NCBI RefSeq assembly: GCF_023554555.1
Contig: NZ_JAMJWC010000001.1
Coordinates: forward strand, 992,001-1,056,000
Origin: Sphingobacterium sp. lm-10
GTDB taxonomy: Bacteria; Bacteroidota; Bacteroidia; Sphingobacteriales; Sphingobacteriaceae
Length of the DNA: 64,000 bases
Direction: 5' to 3'
Shown: positions 45,623 to 55,490 of the stretch, piece by piece
How positions within the stretch are numbered: position 1 is the first letter of the stretch
How the letters are laid out: the number at the start of each line of letters is the position of its first letter
Notes under the pieces: generated by a model
Seen by the model: the letters and a program-made list of their open reading frames with translations, nothing else
The model's database searches: none
Told to the model about the DNA's origin: nothing
Made by a program: the position numbers and the translations under genes

Positions 45623-47299
45623 ATGGATAAGAAACTCCTATCATTTTGTTTTATTAGCCTTCTAATCTTCCAATCGTGCTCGAAATCGGAGAATACTGTT
45701 GAGTCGCAGAATGGCGATGCTACGATCAATTTGCAAATTGCAGGAATTGAAGAGGAAGAGGTCTTTGAAATCTCCTCGTCTGCGGTTGAGCAAGCTATAT
45801 TACATAGAGCTGCCTTTTCAGGTAGCTCACGCGGTCTTAATTTATCAACTCCACAAAAACACCTTGAAATAATATCTTTAGATGAATTTGATGTAATGAA
45901 CGATGTGCAACAGCCCATAGCGTTGGACTCTACACTACATGTTACAGAAAGTCGGCGCGCGAGCAACAGCCGAGCCGCAATCCCATTGCAAAGTCAAACG
46001 CAATATCGCATACTCATGTACGAAACCACTTCTGGTGTGCTAGGAGCAAATCAAGTTGCCACAGCCGGTACACGAGTGGATTTTCAAGTAGATGCCGGCA
46101 AAAGCTATAATTGGTATGCTGTATCTATCAACACTACTTCGGTACCAGACATCAATTCATCGGGAATAATACCCTCTTCTAATTTAGCGAATCAGGATGT
46201 ACTTTATGCATCGGGACAAATTACGCCAGCGTTTGGTAATAATTCATTAACCATAACATTTCGACGTCTTACAGCTAGAATAGAGGTTGATCTCAACACA
46301 CGCGGAATATTTGGACGGATCCAAAATACCACGAGTTTGGATGTTGGTGCTTTGGTGAACAACACCTTCACCAAAATCAATAGAATTGGTGATCTCAATA
46401 TCAGAACGGCAGCCTTTTCAAACATCGTTGATGCGCCTGCGATAACTGCCAATAATATGACGGTCGTGGACCCTAATTTTGGTGATGCGGTGAAGAAGGC
46501 TGTGTTCCATACCGTTAGCACCACTCCAGTTACTAATGGTACACTTCGGGTAAGACTAAATGCATTAAATATTACTTTAGATAACAACAGCACAAGATCT
46601 TTCACTGCGAATACATTAGTACCTCAAAACGGAGCATTAACGCCAGTCATCGGAAGTAGGTATGTCGTAATCACGCGATTAATAGAATCTACTGTACTGA
46701 TCAATAATGTAAGATGGGCGCGAACAAATATGTTATATGATGCCAGTACCGGACAAAATGATCGATATCGTTTCCGACCAAACAACAATTATGCGATTGG
46801 AACACTGGCAACGGAATTTTGGAATAAATCGGCTACAACGCCTACAGGTGCATACTCGAGCACAGTAGACCCTTGTACGTTGGTCTATCCTAACAACGTA
46901 TGGTTTACCCCTACCGAAGCAAACAGAAATGCTTTAGGTACACCAACCAGAACGGTTAGAAACGTAGTAGATGGCAATGCTAGATTTACGGCGCAATGGG
47001 ATCAAGCGGCATCTGTAGCAGCTAATCCTGCCTATCCAGATAATTCTTTGATACTATTGTATCTAGGGTATTTTTCACAATCTGCTGGCACGCTGGTACA
47101 ACAAGGACATTTGTTATCTCCAAGCAGTCCAGCATCAGGTGAATTTTGGTTAAGAGAAAATGCAGCCACGACGAGTTCTCGTGCACGGTCTGAACTTACA
47201 CAAACTGGCACCACCAATCCGACCTATTCCTATGGCCCATTTGCCGGTGCTACGGATGGTAATAGACTGGATAGAAAACCATATAGATGCGTTAGGTAA
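45623..47299 (+). CDS. fimbrillin-family lipoprotein
   Basis: 558 residues. Lipobox FQSCS (Cys19). The central part (ITFRRLTARIEVDLNTRGIF, then NNTFTKINRIGDLNIRTAAF) resembles fimbrillin/Mfa-type subunits of Bacteroidota, in which the conserved RLTARI-type strand marks the first beta sandwich. The C-terminal 180 residues (WNKSATTPTGAYSSTVDPCT) resemble the variable tip region of such proteins. It may be a surface fimbria subunit or anchor. Preceded by a 66-residue peptide and followed by a strong terminator. Confidence 0.78.
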   Translation: MDKKLLSFCFISLLIFQSCSKSENTVESQNGDATINLQIAGIEEEEVFEISSSAVEQAILHRAAFSGSSRGLNLSTPQKHLEIISLDEFDVMNDVQQPIALDSTLHVTESRRASNSRAAIPLQSQTQYRILMYETTSGVLGANQVATAGTRVDFQVDAGKSYNWYAVSINTTSVPDINSSGIIPSSNLANQDVLYASGQITPAFGNNSLTITFRRLTARIEVDLNTRGIFGRIQNTTSLDVGALVNNTFTKINRIGDLNIRTAAFSNIVDAPAITANNMTVVDPNFGDAVKKAVFHTVSTTPVTNGTLRVRLNALNITLDNNSTRSFTANTLVPQNGALTPVIGSRYVVITRLIESTVLINNVRWARTNMLYDASTGQNDRYRFRPNNNYAIGTLATEFWNKSATTPTGAYSSTVDPCTLVYPNNVWFTPTEANRNALGTPTRTVRNVVDGNARFTAQWDQAASVAANPAYPDNSLILLYLGYFSQSAGTLVQQGHLLSPSSPASGEFWLRENAATTSSRARSELTQTGTTNPTYSYGPFAGATDGNRLDRKPYRCVR

Positions 47300-47314
47300 C
47301 CTTAGTTGAAAGCA

Positions 47315-47357
47315 GATAAAAAAAGGAACTACTCTTTGAGTAGTTCCTTTTTTTATC
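47315..47357. terminator. bidirectional terminator
   Basis: A perfect 20-bp stem (47315-47334 with 47338-47357) around TTT, with A and T tracts inside the stem, so it can stop both the fimbrillin-like gene and the convergent GH43 gene. Confidence 0.92.
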
Positions 47358-47385
47358 TGTTCCATGGCGCAATTTAGCTTGCGAA

Positions 47386-48453
47386 TTACTCTCCAGCTGG
47401 AACCTCCAGCTGAGCACCGGCCGCTACTGGCTGACCGAAATTAGGGGTGCCATCTGAATTCCAGGTAAACTTCTGCATCCTGGTACTGCGTACGTTACCA
47501 CAGCCATCATTATTTGGATGTGATTCGCTATTCGCATGGTAGATAATCCAATCTTCAGTTCCGTCTTTTGATTTGAAAAAACCATTATGCCCTGCTCCAT
47601 ATGCTGTCGGTGCTTTCGAAAATACCGGATTGGGGTGTTTGGACCAAGATGCCTTTTTCATGGGATCTGCCGCAGCAGTGAGCTTTAGCATGCCCAAACT
47701 ATAATCGTCTGTACCGCAATAGCTCGCGCTATAAATTAAAAAGACCTCACCGGCTGGGTTTTTTAAAATTTCCGGGCCTTCATTTACACTAAATCCTCTT
47801 CTTTCCCAGTCTAACTCAGGCGCAGAGATCATCATGGTCTCTCCAACTAAGGTAAACGGATCCGACATTTTAGAAATGTAAATATTTTGCGTTAGGTTAC
47901 CTTGTTGCGCACCGGGACGGCCAGACCAGATAAAAAATAGATCATCGCCCTGCTCAAAGATACTCCCATCAATAGCCCATTGGTCGGTAGGCTGCGTAAT
48001 AAGCTGTCCTTTATCTACCCAACTATTGGTCGTGGGATCCTCATTGGCATTCTCTAAGACAAACATCCGGTGATTCACATCCTGCCCGTTACTGGCGGTG
48101 TAGTAGATGTACCATTTGCCACGCAAAAAAAAGAGTTCTGGCGCCCATACATCGCGGCTGTTGCTGCCGGTAGACGGTGCATTGAATACTACCTGACTTG
48201 TTGAACTTGCCAGTTCACTCATCTTAGCCGTTTTTCGAATTTCGATCCGGTTGCCCAAAGTTTGTAAAAAGTAATAAAAATCGCCGCGTTGTGCTACCCA
48301 AGGATCAGGTGCAGCAGTAAGCAAAGGATTTTGGAATTTGGCCGGCCCAGTTGCTTCGGGAGCTTTGGGCGTGGCCAAAAACGGTCCTGCACCACGTTTA
48401 TCACAACTTAAGGAGATCACTAAAAAGACAATATAAAATAGGTTTTTCATCAT
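47386..48453 (-). CDS. glycoside hydrolase family 43-like lipoprotein
   Basis: 355 residues from the ATG at 48453; the longer frame overlaps the upstream gene and is not used. Signal with SLSCD (Cys17). Five-bladed propeller signatures of GH43: base Asp in TAAPDPWVAQ, RDVWAPELFFLRGKWYIYY (pKa-modulating Asp), general acid Glu in SVNEGPEILKN. Likely an arabinosidase or xylosidase acting at the cell surface. It is 7 bases after the CBM6-like gene and the last gene of the polysaccharide utilization locus. Confidence 0.88.
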   Translation of the reverse strand: MMKNLFYIVFLVISLSCDKRGAGPFLATPKAPEATGPAKFQNPLLTAAPDPWVAQRGDFYYFLQTLGNRIEIRKTAKMSELASSTSQVVFNAPSTGSNSRDVWAPELFFLRGKWYIYYTASNGQDVNHRMFVLENANEDPTTNSWVDKGQLITQPTDQWAIDGSIFEQGDDLFFIWSGRPGAQQGNLTQNIYISKMSDPFTLVGETMMISAPELDWERRGFSVNEGPEILKNPAGEVFLIYSASYCGTDDYSLGMLKLTAAADPMKKASWSKHPNPVFSKAPTAYGAGHNGFFKSKDGTEDWIIYHANSESHPNNDGCGNVRSTRMQKFTWNSDGTPNFGQPVAAGAQLEVPAGE

Positions 48454-48460
48454 AGTAAGT

Positions 48461-49225
48461 TTATAGTTTGGCATATTCCAAGTAATCAATCTCTCCATAC
48501 ATGGTTTGATGACGGATACTGATCTTACGGGTACCAACAGCAAGTGGAAACACCAAATCGTGAGTCTGCCACACATTCCAGCCACGGTTTGCAATCGTAT
48601 AAATCTGGGTAGTTGATTCATCATCGTCAATAAAGACTTTATGGGAGGTCCCGTTGAAACCAGTACCAGCAGCGATCCGTATTTGATAGTCGCCAGCAGC
48701 TAGTACCTGAATGGTGACATCAATGCCACTGTCAGCATTATCAATAGCACCGACTTTAGCTTGATTAGAAGATGTTTCTCGCGTTTCGGGATCATTAGCA
48801 ATACGTGCTACACCACGTAAGGTTGCATTCTCCGCCTCCATACGAATCGGTAACACTTTGACCCGCGCCGTAACGGTATTACTTTTAACCTGGTTGTCTG
48901 CTTCATCAATCAGCACAGCATAAAATGTTAGGCTTTGATCGGGAACACTTTCATTGACTTTATACTCCAGGTTGAAGGGAGCAATACGCTTCTCGCCGAT
49001 CTTCTCCTCCCCTTTATAGAAATCTACCCGGCGAAGTTGCGCTCCGCCATAAGCACTTTGCCCAGCGGCTCGTAATACATAATTTCCGCTAGCAATTGCT
49101 ACCGTATCTGCCGTCAGGAGGATAGTTGGAGCAAGAGTACTGGATGGAATGTCGACCGTTCGCTCGCAACTTCCTAGCATATAGGCAACGCTGCAAAATA
49201 GAATAGATATAATCGTTTTCATCAT
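48461..49225 (-). CDS. surface lipoprotein with CBM6-like carbohydrate-binding domain
   Basis: 254 residues. Lipobox MLGSC (Cys20). An Ig-like domain (about 30-125) is followed by a CBM6/35-like domain (MEAENATLRGVARIAND, ADSGIDVTIQVLAAGDYQIRI, IDYLEYAKL) typical of glycan binding. No catalytic domain. It sits between susD and GH43 and probably acts as a surface glycan-binding protein for the same glycan. Confidence 0.82.
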   Translation of the reverse strand: MMKTIISILFCSVAYMLGSCERTVDIPSSTLAPTILLTADTVAIASGNYVLRAAGQSAYGGAQLRRVDFYKGEEKIGEKRIAPFNLEYKVNESVPDQSLTFYAVLIDEADNQVKSNTVTARVKVLPIRMEAENATLRGVARIANDPETRETSSNQAKVGAIDNADSGIDVTIQVLAAGDYQIRIAAGTGFNGTSHKVFIDDDESTTQIYTIANRGWNVWQTHDLVFPLAVGTRKISIRHQTMYGEIDYLEYAKL

Positions 49226-49233
49226 ATATTCGG

Positions 49234-50775
49234 TTAATAACCTGGGTTTTGGGTCAGGTTTGGATTGTTATCAATGTCAGATTGAGGAATGGGGTACCAC
49301 TCATGCTTGCCTTGTACAAAATTGGTAAATTCGGGATCACGCTGCCGCAAAACGGAGAGGTTATTGGCGAACTCGCCCCATCTTACCAGATCAAAATAGC
49401 GCCATCCTTCACCTGCTAATTCCAAGGTGCGCTCCTGCCGTATCTGCTCACGGAAGCTGGCCTGATCCAATGCCGGCCTGGCAATGCTGAGTGGACGCAA
49501 ACCTACGCGTGTGCGCACCCGATCTACATGCGGATAGGCGCTCTGCGTTTGTCCTAATTCATTCAGACATTCCGCATACATCAACAAAATGTCGGCATAG
49601 CGAATCATGCGATAATTGTTAGGCGAACTAAAGCTTTCCCCGTTCTTCCAATGGTCGTTCAACAATTTGCGAAACCATACCCGTTGATCGTTTCCACCGT
49701 AGATGGCCTGCCAGGTTTGTCCATACACCATGGTAAATGCCGGTCCACGCTCGTCGGTCTGATCATACAGGAAACTTGCTGCCGCACGTGGGTCACGTCG
49801 ATCGTCTGCTGTGCGCTCCTGCTCAAATAGCGTAACAATCCACCTTCTGGCGCCACCATCTGCATAGCCCGGGCCCGGATTAGGAGGGGCTAAAAACTTG
49901 GGCACTGAAGATCCTGTATTCAGGCTAATGCCTGGGTTGGTATCATCATCCCCGTTCTCTGCCGGATTTTCTTTGTACTGGATTTCGTAGAGAGATTCCC
50001 GATTGTTCTCCGCGGTTTTCTTAAAATTATCTGCATAATCATCCATCAATCCATAGATCGAGCTGCCCTCACCTGTTACCAGCCAATCCATAGCTAACTT
50101 GGCTTCGTTAAATTTTCCTTGTTGTAAATAGGTTTTGGCCAATAAGCCGTAAGCACTGCCGCGTGTCACACGCCCAAGCTCTTCACCAGTATACGATAAG
50201 GGAAGATCGGGGATGGCTTCCGTCAGGTCTTTTTCAATTTGTGCGAAGACTTGTTCCTGTGTGGCATTAGGCGGATAATCTGTTGGCGACAGCGGCGTCA
50301 ACACCAAAGGCGGACGTCCCCAGAACACCGCCAGATTAAAATAATTCAGCGCACGGATAAACTTTGCTTCCCCAATGATGCGTTTCTTCAATGTTTCATC
50401 CATGGCAATCTCCGGCACATAGCTAATGACCTGATTAGCTCGGAAGTTCGCGTGAAATATGGCATTCCAAGTGCCGTTGCTCGTATTATTACTGGTAAAA
50501 GCAAACGACATATTATTGTTCAAACCGATATCTCCGCCAGATCCAAAGCCTTCGTCCGAACGCAATAAGTACAGGAAGAATATGCCTCGGTTGTAATAGG
50601 AATCGCTTCTATTCAATGAACTGTATACGGCGTTGATTCCCTTGACTGCATCTTCCTGACTTTTCCAAAAGGATACTGTGGTTAGCATATCCGGATTAGG
50701 CTCATCAAAATCTCGTTGACAGCTCAGACTAGTCAAGATCAGGGGAGTAAGTAGAAATAGTACTATTTTTTTCAT
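49234..50775 (-). CDS. SusD/RagB-family lipoprotein
   Basis: 513 residues. Lipobox SLSCQ (Cys19). TPR-containing SusD fold: SEEDAV-like start (WKSQEDAVKGINAVYSSLNR), RYADILLMYAECLNELGQ, the conserved RVRTRVGLRPL and the ending YPIPQSDIDNNPNLTQNPGY. It forms the lid over its SusC partner and binds the glycan. It starts 28 bases after the SusC gene and precedes the CBM and GH43 genes. Confidence 0.93.
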   Translation of the reverse strand: MKKIVLFLLTPLILTSLSCQRDFDEPNPDMLTTVSFWKSQEDAVKGINAVYSSLNRSDSYYNRGIFFLYLLRSDEGFGSGGDIGLNNNMSFAFTSNNTSNGTWNAIFHANFRANQVISYVPEIAMDETLKKRIIGEAKFIRALNYFNLAVFWGRPPLVLTPLSPTDYPPNATQEQVFAQIEKDLTEAIPDLPLSYTGEELGRVTRGSAYGLLAKTYLQQGKFNEAKLAMDWLVTGEGSSIYGLMDDYADNFKKTAENNRESLYEIQYKENPAENGDDDTNPGISLNTGSSVPKFLAPPNPGPGYADGGARRWIVTLFEQERTADDRRDPRAAASFLYDQTDERGPAFTMVYGQTWQAIYGGNDQRVWFRKLLNDHWKNGESFSSPNNYRMIRYADILLMYAECLNELGQTQSAYPHVDRVRTRVGLRPLSIARPALDQASFREQIRQERTLELAGEGWRYFDLVRWGEFANNLSVLRQRDPEFTNFVQGKHEWYPIPQSDIDNNPNLTQNPGY

Positions 50776-50803
50776 GGTTAAATGTCTTTTTCCGATTCAA
50801 TGA

Positions 50804-53800
50804 TTAAAGTCCTAGTGATATGCCAAAAGAGATGATGCGGTTTGGCGGCCAGCCACCGACATCAACACCTGGCTCTAAATTGGCATTTGCGCCTACCACA
50901 TCCGGATCAAGACCAGAGTAATTGGTAATGGTTAATAGGTTTTGTCCGCTTACATACACCTGCATAGCGGGTATGTGCAAGCGTTGCAAAAGCGATTGTG
51001 GCAGATTATAACCGATTTGCACATTACTTAACCGCAAGTAAGAGCCATTCTCCAGCCAGCGATCACTGTCGCCACGTACATTGGAAATAATACCTTGATC
51101 AACCGCTGGATCACCAGGCGTATTGCTGGTATAAGAAACGCCTAAACGAGGGAAATCGGTTGGGTTCTCCGCGGTCCACGGCACAATGCCACGGCGATAA
51201 TTGGAATAGCCCATACCATCAAAATCGCGACGCAAGTCATTGTACAATTTGGTACCGTATACACCATACATCTGCAGGTTTAGCGTGAAATTTTTATAGT
51301 ATGCATTCCACTGTATGCCTGAAGTAAACATGGGCCAAGGCGTACCGGCATAGGTACGATCATCTGGTGTAATGTCGTTATTCGTACCACGATCCAATAG
51401 GTTCACGTAGCGTACATCGCCAGGCTGCGCAATGCCAGCCTGTGCGCGATGCGCATTAATTTCTTCTTGATTCTGAAAAAGTCCGTCGGTAAGAAGCAGG
51501 TAATATTCTCCGATCGAACGCCCCACTTGCGTACGTGTATTGCCAGACTGTATGTAGTTGCGCGGCAATCCGGTAGTCGGATCGATTCCGAGGTTACCTA
51601 ACTCCAGCACTTTATTACGGATGATGCTGAAGTTTCCAGAAATATCCCAGGTAAAACTCTTTTCAGGCTGGCGCATTGGGCGGTAGCTTAGCTCTAGTTC
51701 AAGACCTTTATTTTCTATGGAGCCAATATTGGTTAAAATTCCGCCTCCGCCAACTGTGCCCAGGTATCCTGGAAGTGGCAAATACAAGAGTACATCTTTG
51801 GTGACGGATCGAAATGCGTTGAAAGACACATTGAACTGCGGGTTGAAAAGCGCCGCATCAAAACCCACGTTTAGCGTGGCTTTTTGTTCCCAACGCAGAT
51901 TCGGGTCTACCAGACTCACTTGCGTGGCACCTACTTGAGCGGTTTGTTCGCCAGAGCCAAAGATGGCGCGTGGCGCCTGATTAATTAGCCCCAAGTATTG
52001 GTAGTTTCCTAGGTTTGCCGCACCCAAAACGCCATACGATCCTCGTAACTTTAGCTCGGGTAACCAGCTGATGTCATAAAAATCTTCGTTGCTAAGGCGC
52101 CACGCCAATGCGCCGGATGGGAAGAAGCCAGTACGGTATGGCTTGGAAAAGCGAGAATCTTTGTCGGAGCGAAAGGTGAAGGTGGCCAGGTAACGATCAT
52201 CATAGGTATAATTTAAACGACCCAACCAGGAGTCTATAAAATTCCGACCCCGGCTACCGGAAGAAATACTCTCCCCTGTAGCAGAATTGATGGTGGTAAA
52301 ATACTGATCGGAAGCGGCCAATAGGTCGGTCTTACCGGCACCAATAGATTCCCGACCTATAGTTTGCTGTGTATAGCCCACTACCCCATTAATTTGATGT
52401 TTATCCAGGGTTTTATTAAAATTCAAGGTATGTTCGAAGAGATAACTCAAGAACTGCGAGCGATCTTCATCAATGCGGGTAGGCGGATCGATTTGATTCC
52501 AGTACCAGATACCCTTTCCACGGAGTGCTGTATTTTTGTCGAAACTGGTTTCCACACCGGCATTGACTCGGTACCGCAGCCAATCCAGGATATCTACTTC
52601 ACCGTACAAATTACCTAATAGCTTGACATAATTATAAGATGAATTGGTGATATAAGCTTGCGCTACCTGATTGCGTGAATAAGTACGTGCATTGTTGGAA
52701 CCGATACCCCAGCCTCCTGGATTGGCATCACTGATAAATGCAAAATCCTGAACAGGTATAATCGGGAGCATGCTAAAGGCATCATAAAATGGATTCCCAC
52801 CGAATGCACCGCCAGAAAAGGGTGAGCGACCATAGGAAGTAGATACCATCAGGTTTTCACCAACGCGGACGCGTCCTTTCGAACCCTCGGTATTGATCCT
52901 TAGGGCTGCGCGGTCAAATTTACGTTCGATCATGGTACCCACGTCTTTGAAATACGATCCAGACATGAAATATTTGGACGTCGGTCCTCCGCCAGATAAG
53001 GATACACTGTAATCCTGGATGGCACCGGTACGAAATACTTCGTCGCCCCAATTGACATCCGTGCCATCGTAATTCGCTACAGACTGCTGTTGCGTGTAGC
53101 CCGCATTCTCGTAGGCCTGCCGATTCATGGCCACGTATTCCGGCCCGTTCATCATATCAAACGTATTTGGCAAGCTCGAGACACTGTAGCGCCCAGAGGC
53201 ATTCACCACCATAGGACCTGATTTTCCCTGTTTAGTCGTGATGATGATTACACCATTGGCAGAGCGTGCACCATAGATTGCTGCCGCAGAAGCATCTTTA
53301 AGTACCTGCACACTTTCAATATCATTGGGGTTGACCGTTACATTCGGATCGGCTAGCATGCCGTCAATAACGTACAACGGACTGGCATTGCCATACAAGG
53401 TGCTTAATCCCCGAATGTTGACCACCGCCCCCTGACCGGGGCCACCTGAATTTCGGACGACCAATCCAGAAGCTTGCCCCTGCAATGCTTCTGGCAGGGA
53501 GCGCGCCACCTTGGCAGAGGTGTTTTGTGTTTCTACCACAGACGCTGCTCCGGTTAAGTCCTTTCTTCGGATGGATTGATAACCAATAACCACGACCTCA
53601 TCGATGTCGCTATCATTGGTTTGTAAGGTGATGTTTACCGTCGCCCTACGCGACAGGGCGATTTCTTGCGATTGATAGCCTACAAAGGAAAAGATCAGCG
53701 TAGCGGTATCGCTGCTCACTTGGAGTTGGTAACTGCCATTTGCTTGTGTAATCGTTTCATTATTAGCATTCTTTTCCCGAACAGATACGCCTTGGATAGG

Positions 53801-53986
53801 TTGTCCGTTAGCATCTTGCACGCTTCCTTTCACAGAAAAAGCAGCCTGTACGATGTGATAGTGCTCTATTTTACTGCTGAGCGTGCGGCGGTAAGGAACG
53901 GTTAATGAGGTAGCATTTGCCTGCATCGACCCTAACGGAATTACCGCGGTCGACAACAAGCCCAGCAGGGCTGCAATTTGTCTCAT
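50804..53986 (-). CDS. SusC/RagA-type TonB-linked outer membrane transporter
   Basis: 1060 residues from ATG 53986 (MRQIAALLGLL, a proper signal peptide); the upstream in-frame extension to 54028 lacks the features of one. Signal peptide, carboxypeptidase-regulatory-like domain (KGSVQDANGQPIQGVSVRE), SusC plug motifs (VVNIRGLSTLYGNASPLYVI, VQVLKDASAAAIYGARSANG) and a C-terminal barrel ending in SFGISLGL. First gene of a four-gene polysaccharide utilization locus. No sigma/anti-sigma or hybrid regulator is adjacent, so control is not evident. Confidence 0.95.
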   Translation of the reverse strand: MRQIAALLGLLSTAVIPLGSMQANATSLTVPYRRTLSSKIEHYHIVQAAFSVKGSVQDANGQPIQGVSVREKNANNETITQANGSYQLQVSSDTATLIFSFVGYQSQEIALSRRATVNITLQTNDSDIDEVVVIGYQSIRRKDLTGAASVVETQNTSAKVARSLPEALQGQASGLVVRNSGGPGQGAVVNIRGLSTLYGNASPLYVIDGMLADPNVTVNPNDIESVQVLKDASAAAIYGARSANGVIIITTKQGKSGPMVVNASGRYSVSSLPNTFDMMNGPEYVAMNRQAYENAGYTQQQSVANYDGTDVNWGDEVFRTGAIQDYSVSLSGGGPTSKYFMSGSYFKDVGTMIERKFDRAALRINTEGSKGRVRVGENLMVSTSYGRSPFSGGAFGGNPFYDAFSMLPIIPVQDFAFISDANPGGWGIGSNNARTYSRNQVAQAYITNSSYNYVKLLGNLYGEVDILDWLRYRVNAGVETSFDKNTALRGKGIWYWNQIDPPTRIDEDRSQFLSYLFEHTLNFNKTLDKHQINGVVGYTQQTIGRESIGAGKTDLLAASDQYFTTINSATGESISSGSRGRNFIDSWLGRLNYTYDDRYLATFTFRSDKDSRFSKPYRTGFFPSGALAWRLSNEDFYDISWLPELKLRGSYGVLGAANLGNYQYLGLINQAPRAIFGSGEQTAQVGATQVSLVDPNLRWEQKATLNVGFDAALFNPQFNVSFNAFRSVTKDVLLYLPLPGYLGTVGGGGILTNIGSIENKGLELELSYRPMRQPEKSFTWDISGNFSIIRNKVLELGNLGIDPTTGLPRNYIQSGNTRTQVGRSIGEYYLLLTDGLFQNQEEINAHRAQAGIAQPGDVRYVNLLDRGTNNDITPDDRTYAGTPWPMFTSGIQWNAYYKNFTLNLQMYGVYGTKLYNDLRRDFDGMGYSNYRRGIVPWTAENPTDFPRLGVSYTSNTPGDPAVDQGIISNVRGDSDRWLENGSYLRLSNVQIGYNLPQSLLQRLHIPAMQVYVSGQNLLTITNYSGLDPDVVGANANLEPGVDVGGWPPNRIISFGISLGL

Positions 53987-54282
53987 ATACAAATGTGATT
54001 TTAGGTTTATAAACAGCAAGATAAGCAAGGATCAAGCTGTTTAGTTTGTCATATCTGATCAAAATATATCCAAATTAGGTCAATCTGATGACCACGACTT
54101 TAATCCCCATAGGCTAAAATTTTTCGACTTCGCCAGCTGTGATTTTGGAAAACTAATCTTTGTCATCAAATAGTATCTGATCTTTTGAAATTCCAATTCG
54201 GTGTGGTATCTTTCCTGTATTTGAATGCCTAATTTTATATTCTGCAACCTGTATTAGAACTCAAATCCCTTATCTAAAAGAC

Positions 54283-54669
54283 ATGAAAATTACCGGCTTA
54301 CATCATATTGCAATTATCTGTTCGGACTACGAAAAATCAAAAGCGTTTTATACAGAGATATTGGGGTTTGATATTATTCAAGAGGTGTATCGTGAAGAAC
54401 GACACTCTTATAAATTGGACTTAGCGATTAATAATCATTATGTAATTGAGCTTTTTTCCTTCCCCAACCCACCGGCAAGACCTAGCAGACCGGAAGCTAG
54501 TGGTTTACGGCATATTGCTTTTGCGGTAAAAAATGTGGACGAATCGGTCGATTATTTAAATGCAAGAAATGTGGAGACTGAGCCCATCCGAATTGATGAG
54601 TATACCGGTAGAAAATTCACCTTTTTTAGCGATCCGGATAATTTGCCGGTAGAAATTTATGAGGTATAA
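54283..54669 (+). CDS. VOC-family (glyoxalase-like, YaeR-type) protein
   Basis: 128 residues, two beta-alpha-beta-beta-beta repeats. Metal ligands fit the glyoxalase superfamily: His7 (LHHIAII), Glu in YVIELFSFP, His in LRHIAFAV and Glu in PVEIYEV. Small-molecule lyase, isomerase or resistance function is possible; substrate unknown. Alone on its strand. Confidence 0.88.
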   Translation: MKITGLHHIAIICSDYEKSKAFYTEILGFDIIQEVYREERHSYKLDLAINNHYVIELFSFPNPPARPSRPEASGLRHIAFAVKNVDESVDYLNARNVETEPIRIDEYTGRKFTFFSDPDNLPVEIYEV

Positions 54670-54737
54670 AGTAGATATTATGCATCAAAGCCAGATACCC
54701 AGCACGGAAAGTCCCTTGGACGAACCGATCTGAATAG

Positions 54738-55379
54738 CTAGTCTTTCATAGGGTGGCAAACTGGAACACGTAAAATATCAACTCCGCCACTGTAGATATT
54801 AAAGACGCTACGTGTTTCCCAGACAATGACCCTGCATCCATTGTTTGTTGTAACACCTTCGTGGCCCGAACGAGCCAAATCCAAGTGCGTATTGATAATA
54901 GAACCTTCGGTAATATTTCCTTCTTGTTTTAGATATTTTATTTTTACATCTAAAACCATTTTGTTGGTCAAGAGTATGCCATCCCAGGATATTTCCTGCT
55001 TGTCTGTCTGCATCAGTCCAGACATGCCCCCATTTTCCTGAATCACTAAATTACCAGTATCAAAAGAAGCAGACCATGCTTTGCCCGATTGCTTACCGGG
55101 TATCCCAAAACTAAAACCATCACCAGTGGATAATCTGCAGATTAAAGCTACCATCACGCTATCCCCCGATACATTCGTGATATTGAAGCTACCCTCTCCC
55201 TCTACCGAGGGGAAAGTTTCATACCCATGGAGATGTAACGTTGACTTAGCTGTACCTAGGTATGCTTCGGTCGATACCCGCGACGCAAAATCCTCTGGAT
55301 CTGCATCACGTTCAGCACTCTTACTGCATGAAAACAACACTGATGCTACAAGAATTAATAAAGCTCCACTCCTAAACAT
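54738..55379 (-). CDS. hypothetical lipoprotein
   Basis: 213 residues. Signal with LFSCS (Cys18). Beta-rich, no recognised domain. It is between the VOC gene and the LigD gene (divergent from the latter), with no operon partner. Confidence 0.7.
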   Translation of the reverse strand: MFRSGALLILVASVLFSCSKSAERDADPEDFASRVSTEAYLGTAKSTLHLHGYETFPSVEGEGSFNITNVSGDSVMVALICRLSTGDGFSFGIPGKQSGKAWSASFDTGNLVIQENGGMSGLMQTDKQEISWDGILLTNKMVLDVKIKYLKQEGNITEGSIINTHLDLARSGHEGVTTNNGCRVIVWETRSVFNIYSGGVDILRVPVCHPMKD

Positions 55380-55490
55380 ACGCTAGTTTTTGTATACGTA
55401 AATATAAAAGGTAAGTAGGGGTTTTTAAATCCCCGAAAACCAGTATATTTTCGATCGCAAACCAATACGGACAGCAAATGTTTTTAATAC

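Noticed and set aside
47386-48630. Full 414-residue frame for the GH43 protein
   Set aside because: The first 59 residues overlap the upstream CBM gene and look non-coding; the lipoprotein signal begins at 48453.
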